NCBI RefSeq assembly: GCF_013836145.1
Contig: NZ_CP057483.1
Span: 2,170,001-2,234,000 of the forward strand
Origin: Citrobacter sp. RHB25-C09
GTDB taxonomy: Bacteria; Pseudomonadota; Gammaproteobacteria; Enterobacterales; Enterobacteriaceae
DNA length: 64,000 nucleotides
Direction of reading: 5' to 3'
Part shown: in pieces, positions 62,404-64,000 of the stretch
Layout of the letters: the number at the start of each line of letters is the position of its first letter
How positions within the stretch are numbered: position 1 is the first letter of the stretch
Translations under genes and position numbers: made by a program
The notes under the pieces: generated by a model
The model's database searches: none
What the model saw: only the letters and a program-made list of their open reading frames with translations
What the model was told of the DNA's origin: nothing

Positions 62404-63393
62404 ATGAAACTCGCCGTATACAGCACCAAGCAGTACGACAAAAAGTACCTGCAACAGGTTAACGAGACTTTTGGTTTTGAGCTCGACTTCTTTGACTTTC
62501 TGCTGACTGAAAAGACAGCAAAAACCGCCCACGGCTGTGAAGCGGTCTGTATCTTTGTAAACGATGATGGCAGCCGCCCTGTGCTGGAAGAATTGAAAAA
62601 ACAGGGCGTTAAATATATTGCGCTTCGCTGCGCGGGTTTTAACAACGTCGATCTGGATGCCGCAAAAGAGTTGGGCTTGCAGGTGGTTCGTGTACCGGCC
62701 TACTCCCCGGAAGCCGTTGCTGAACACGCCGTGGGAATGATGATGACCCTGAACCGCCGTATTCACCGTGCTTATCAGCGTACCCGCGATGCCAACTTCT
62801 CTCTTGAAGGCTTGACCGGTTTTACCATGCATGGAAAAACGGCGGGCGTGATTGGTACGGGTAAAATCGGTGTTGCTGCATTGCGCATTCTGAAAGGTTT
62901 TGGCATGCGTCTGCTGGCGTTTGATCCCTATCCAAGCGCAGCGGCGCTGGATCTCGGCGTGGAATATGTTGATCTGCCAACGCTGTTTGCAGAATCTGAC
63001 GTGATTTCGCTGCACTGCCCGCTGACGCCAGAGAACTATCACCTACTGAATCATGCCGCGTTTGAGCAAATGAAAAACGGTGTGATGGTCATTAACACCA
63101 GTCGTGGTGCATTAATTGATTCGCAAGCGGCGATTGAAGCCCTGAAAAATCAGAAAATTGGTTCGCTGGGTATGGATGTGTATGAGAATGAACGTGATCT
63201 GTTCTTTGAAGATAAATCCAATGACGTGATTCAGGATGACGTTTTCCGTCGCCTGTCAGCCTGCCACAACGTCCTGTTTACCGGGCATCAGGCGTTCCTC
63301 ACCGCCGAAGCGTTAACCAGTATCTCTGAAACGACGCTGCAAAATTTGCGTCAGCTAGCGAACGGTGAAAGTTGCCCGAACGCGCTTTTCTGA
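62404..63393 (+). CDS. ldhA: D-lactate dehydrogenase (fermentative) LdhA
   Basis: A 329-residue NAD-dependent D-2-hydroxyacid dehydrogenase that reduces pyruvate to D-lactate during fermentation. NAD motif VIGTGKIGVAALRIL (about residues 150-164), catalytic Arg in NTSRGALIDS (about 235), Glu in DVYENERDLFFEDKS (about 264) and His in LFTGHQAFLT (about 296). It is separated from hslJ by a strong terminator. Confidence 0.97.
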   Translation: MKLAVYSTKQYDKKYLQQVNETFGFELDFFDFLLTEKTAKTAHGCEAVCIFVNDDGSRPVLEELKKQGVKYIALRCAGFNNVDLDAAKELGLQVVRVPAYSPEAVAEHAVGMMMTLNRRIHRAYQRTRDANFSLEGLTGFTMHGKTAGVIGTGKIGVAALRILKGFGMRLLAFDPYPSAAALDLGVEYVDLPTLFAESDVISLHCPLTPENYHLLNHAAFEQMKNGVMVINTSRGALIDSQAAIEALKNQKIGSLGMDVYENERDLFFEDKSNDVIQDDVFRRLSACHNVLFTGHQAFLTAEALTSISETTLQNLRQLANGESCPNALF

Positions 63394-63398
63394 CTGAC

Positions 63399-63430
63399 TA
63401 CCCTCCCGCACGGGAGGGTATTTAAGATTT
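63399..63430 (+). terminator. Terminator of ldhA
   Basis: Perfect arms TACCCTCCCG (63399-63408) and CGGGAGGGTA (63411-63420) followed by TTTAAGATTTT, 6 bases past the ldhA stop. Confidence 0.88.
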
Positions 63431-63500
63431 TCCCCAAAGCCAAATTCGGTAAGATCGATATTCTGTCGTCGTTATTTTGTCACTATGTTAGAGAATGATC

Positions 63501-63923
63501 ATGAAGAAAAGCGTTGCGCTGGTCGCACTGAGCCTGCTGGTGGCGGGTTGTGTCAGTAATGGAAAAATGTCCGTCAGCCGTGAGCAATTGCAGCATCACC
63601 GCTTTGTTCTGGAAAGTGTAGATGGAAAGCCTGTTCCACAGTCGGCGCAGCCTTTTGAGCTGAGTTTTGGCGAAAAGCTACATATCTCGGGGAAAATGTG
63701 TAATCGGTTTAACGGTCAGGCCACCTTGTCCGACGGCGAACTCAAAGCCAAAGAGTTAGCAATGACGCGCATGATGTGCGCGAACCCGCAGATCGGTGAG
63801 CTGGACAACACGCTCAGTACGATGCTTAAACAGGGAGCACAGGTCGATCTGACGGCCAATCAACTTACCCTGGCAACGGCGGAACATTCGTTGAGTTATA
63901 AGCTCGCCGATTTAGTCCAGTAG
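63501..63923 (+). CDS. hslJ: Heat-inducible META-domain lipoprotein HslJ
   Basis: A 140-residue lipoprotein with lipobox LLVAGC (Cys17). The META domain includes HRFVLESVDGKPV, FGEKLHISGKMCNRFNG and ELAMTRMMCANPQIGELDNTLSTMLK. E. coli HslJ is linked to novobiocin resistance and heat-shock induction. The ATG at 63501 gives the E. coli start; an ATG two codons earlier is in frame but lies closer to the GAGAATGA region. Confidence 0.93.
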   Translation: MKKSVALVALSLLVAGCVSNGKMSVSREQLQHHRFVLESVDGKPVPQSAQPFELSFGEKLHISGKMCNRFNGQATLSDGELKAKELAMTRMMCANPQIGELDNTLSTMLKQGAQVDLTANQLTLATAEHSLSYKLADLVQ

Positions 63924-64000
63924 TCGATAATCAATAGTTGCCACAGCTTCCCGCAGCAAGAGAGTGTTCACTGCATCGTTTGCCGTTGGGAAGCGCGCAC
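63912..64000 (-). CDS. Possible 3' end of a minus-strand gene, cut by the window edge
   Basis: A frame entering from the right edge reads ARFPTANDAVNTLLLREAV, ending IDYRLLD and a TAA at 63912-63914, overlapping the hslJ end by 12 bases. Twenty-nine sense codons without a stop is weak evidence by itself. In E. coli ydbJ/ydbK follow hslJ on the opposite strand, but I cannot match this tail to them. Confidence 0.3.
   Translation of the reverse strand, partial: ARFPTANDAVNTLLLREAVATIDYRLLD

Overview
The window is chromosomal DNA of an enteric gammaproteobacterium. Gene content and order follow the Escherichia coli K-12 block from nhoA through ydc/ync to trg, hrpA, ldhA and hslJ, in one almost continuous collinear run. 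The srfABC operon, known from Salmonella, sits between ydcY and ortT, gapC is intact, and several K-12 genes are missing. That combination suggests Citrobacter or a close relative. The species call is an inference made without any database search. There is no rRNA, tRNA, CRISPR array, transposase or prophage gene; repeats are limited to REP elements and inverted repeats.

Layout, left to right. (1) 1-9.5 kb: the 3' end of an autotransporter, nhoA, yddH, pptA, a frameshifted yncG, the divergent iron-linked pair yncE/yncD with a Fur-box match between them, curA, mnaT and ydcZ. mcbR and ansP, present here in K-12, are absent. (2) 9.5-18.1 kb: ydcY, a stand-alone DppA-like binding protein and, divergently, srfA-srfB-srfC; REP elements bound this block on both sides. 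(3) 18.1-26.1 kb: small genes (ortT, yncL and an unrecognised cysteine-containing 68-residue protein), then the polyamine/GABA-type locus patD-ydcVUTS with its MocR regulator ydcR. (4) 26.2-28.8 kb: a CioAB-type cytochrome bd operon with a 42-residue DUF2474-like third subunit. (5) 28.8-38.7 kb: rlhA, sutR/ydcO with twin palindromic operators, an AraC regulator/EamA exporter pair, ydcL, tehAB, ydcK and rimL. (6) 38.7-48.9 kb: ydcH, opgD, a type-B carboxylesterase, ydcJ/ydcI, trg, a class III alcohol dehydrogenase and cybB. (7) 49.1-64 kb: gapC, aldA, ydcF, an MHS-family transporter, hrpA, azoR, ynbE-ydbH without ydbL, ldhA, hslJ and possibly the end of one more gene.

Functionally the window mixes central and accessory metabolism (gapC, aldA, ldhA, patD, frmA), respiration (cioAB, cybB), envelope work (opgD, ydbH/ynbE, ydcL, hslJ), uptake (ydcSTUV, the DppA-like protein, yncD, ydcO, the MHS carrier), detoxification (tehAB, azoR, curA, nhoA, mnaT) and RNA or ribosome modification (rlhA, rimL, hrpA). 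The least understood part is srfABC: one gene product has actin/Hsp70-like ATPase motifs, and its translationally coupled neighbour has a degenerate dynamin-like nucleotide-binding layout.
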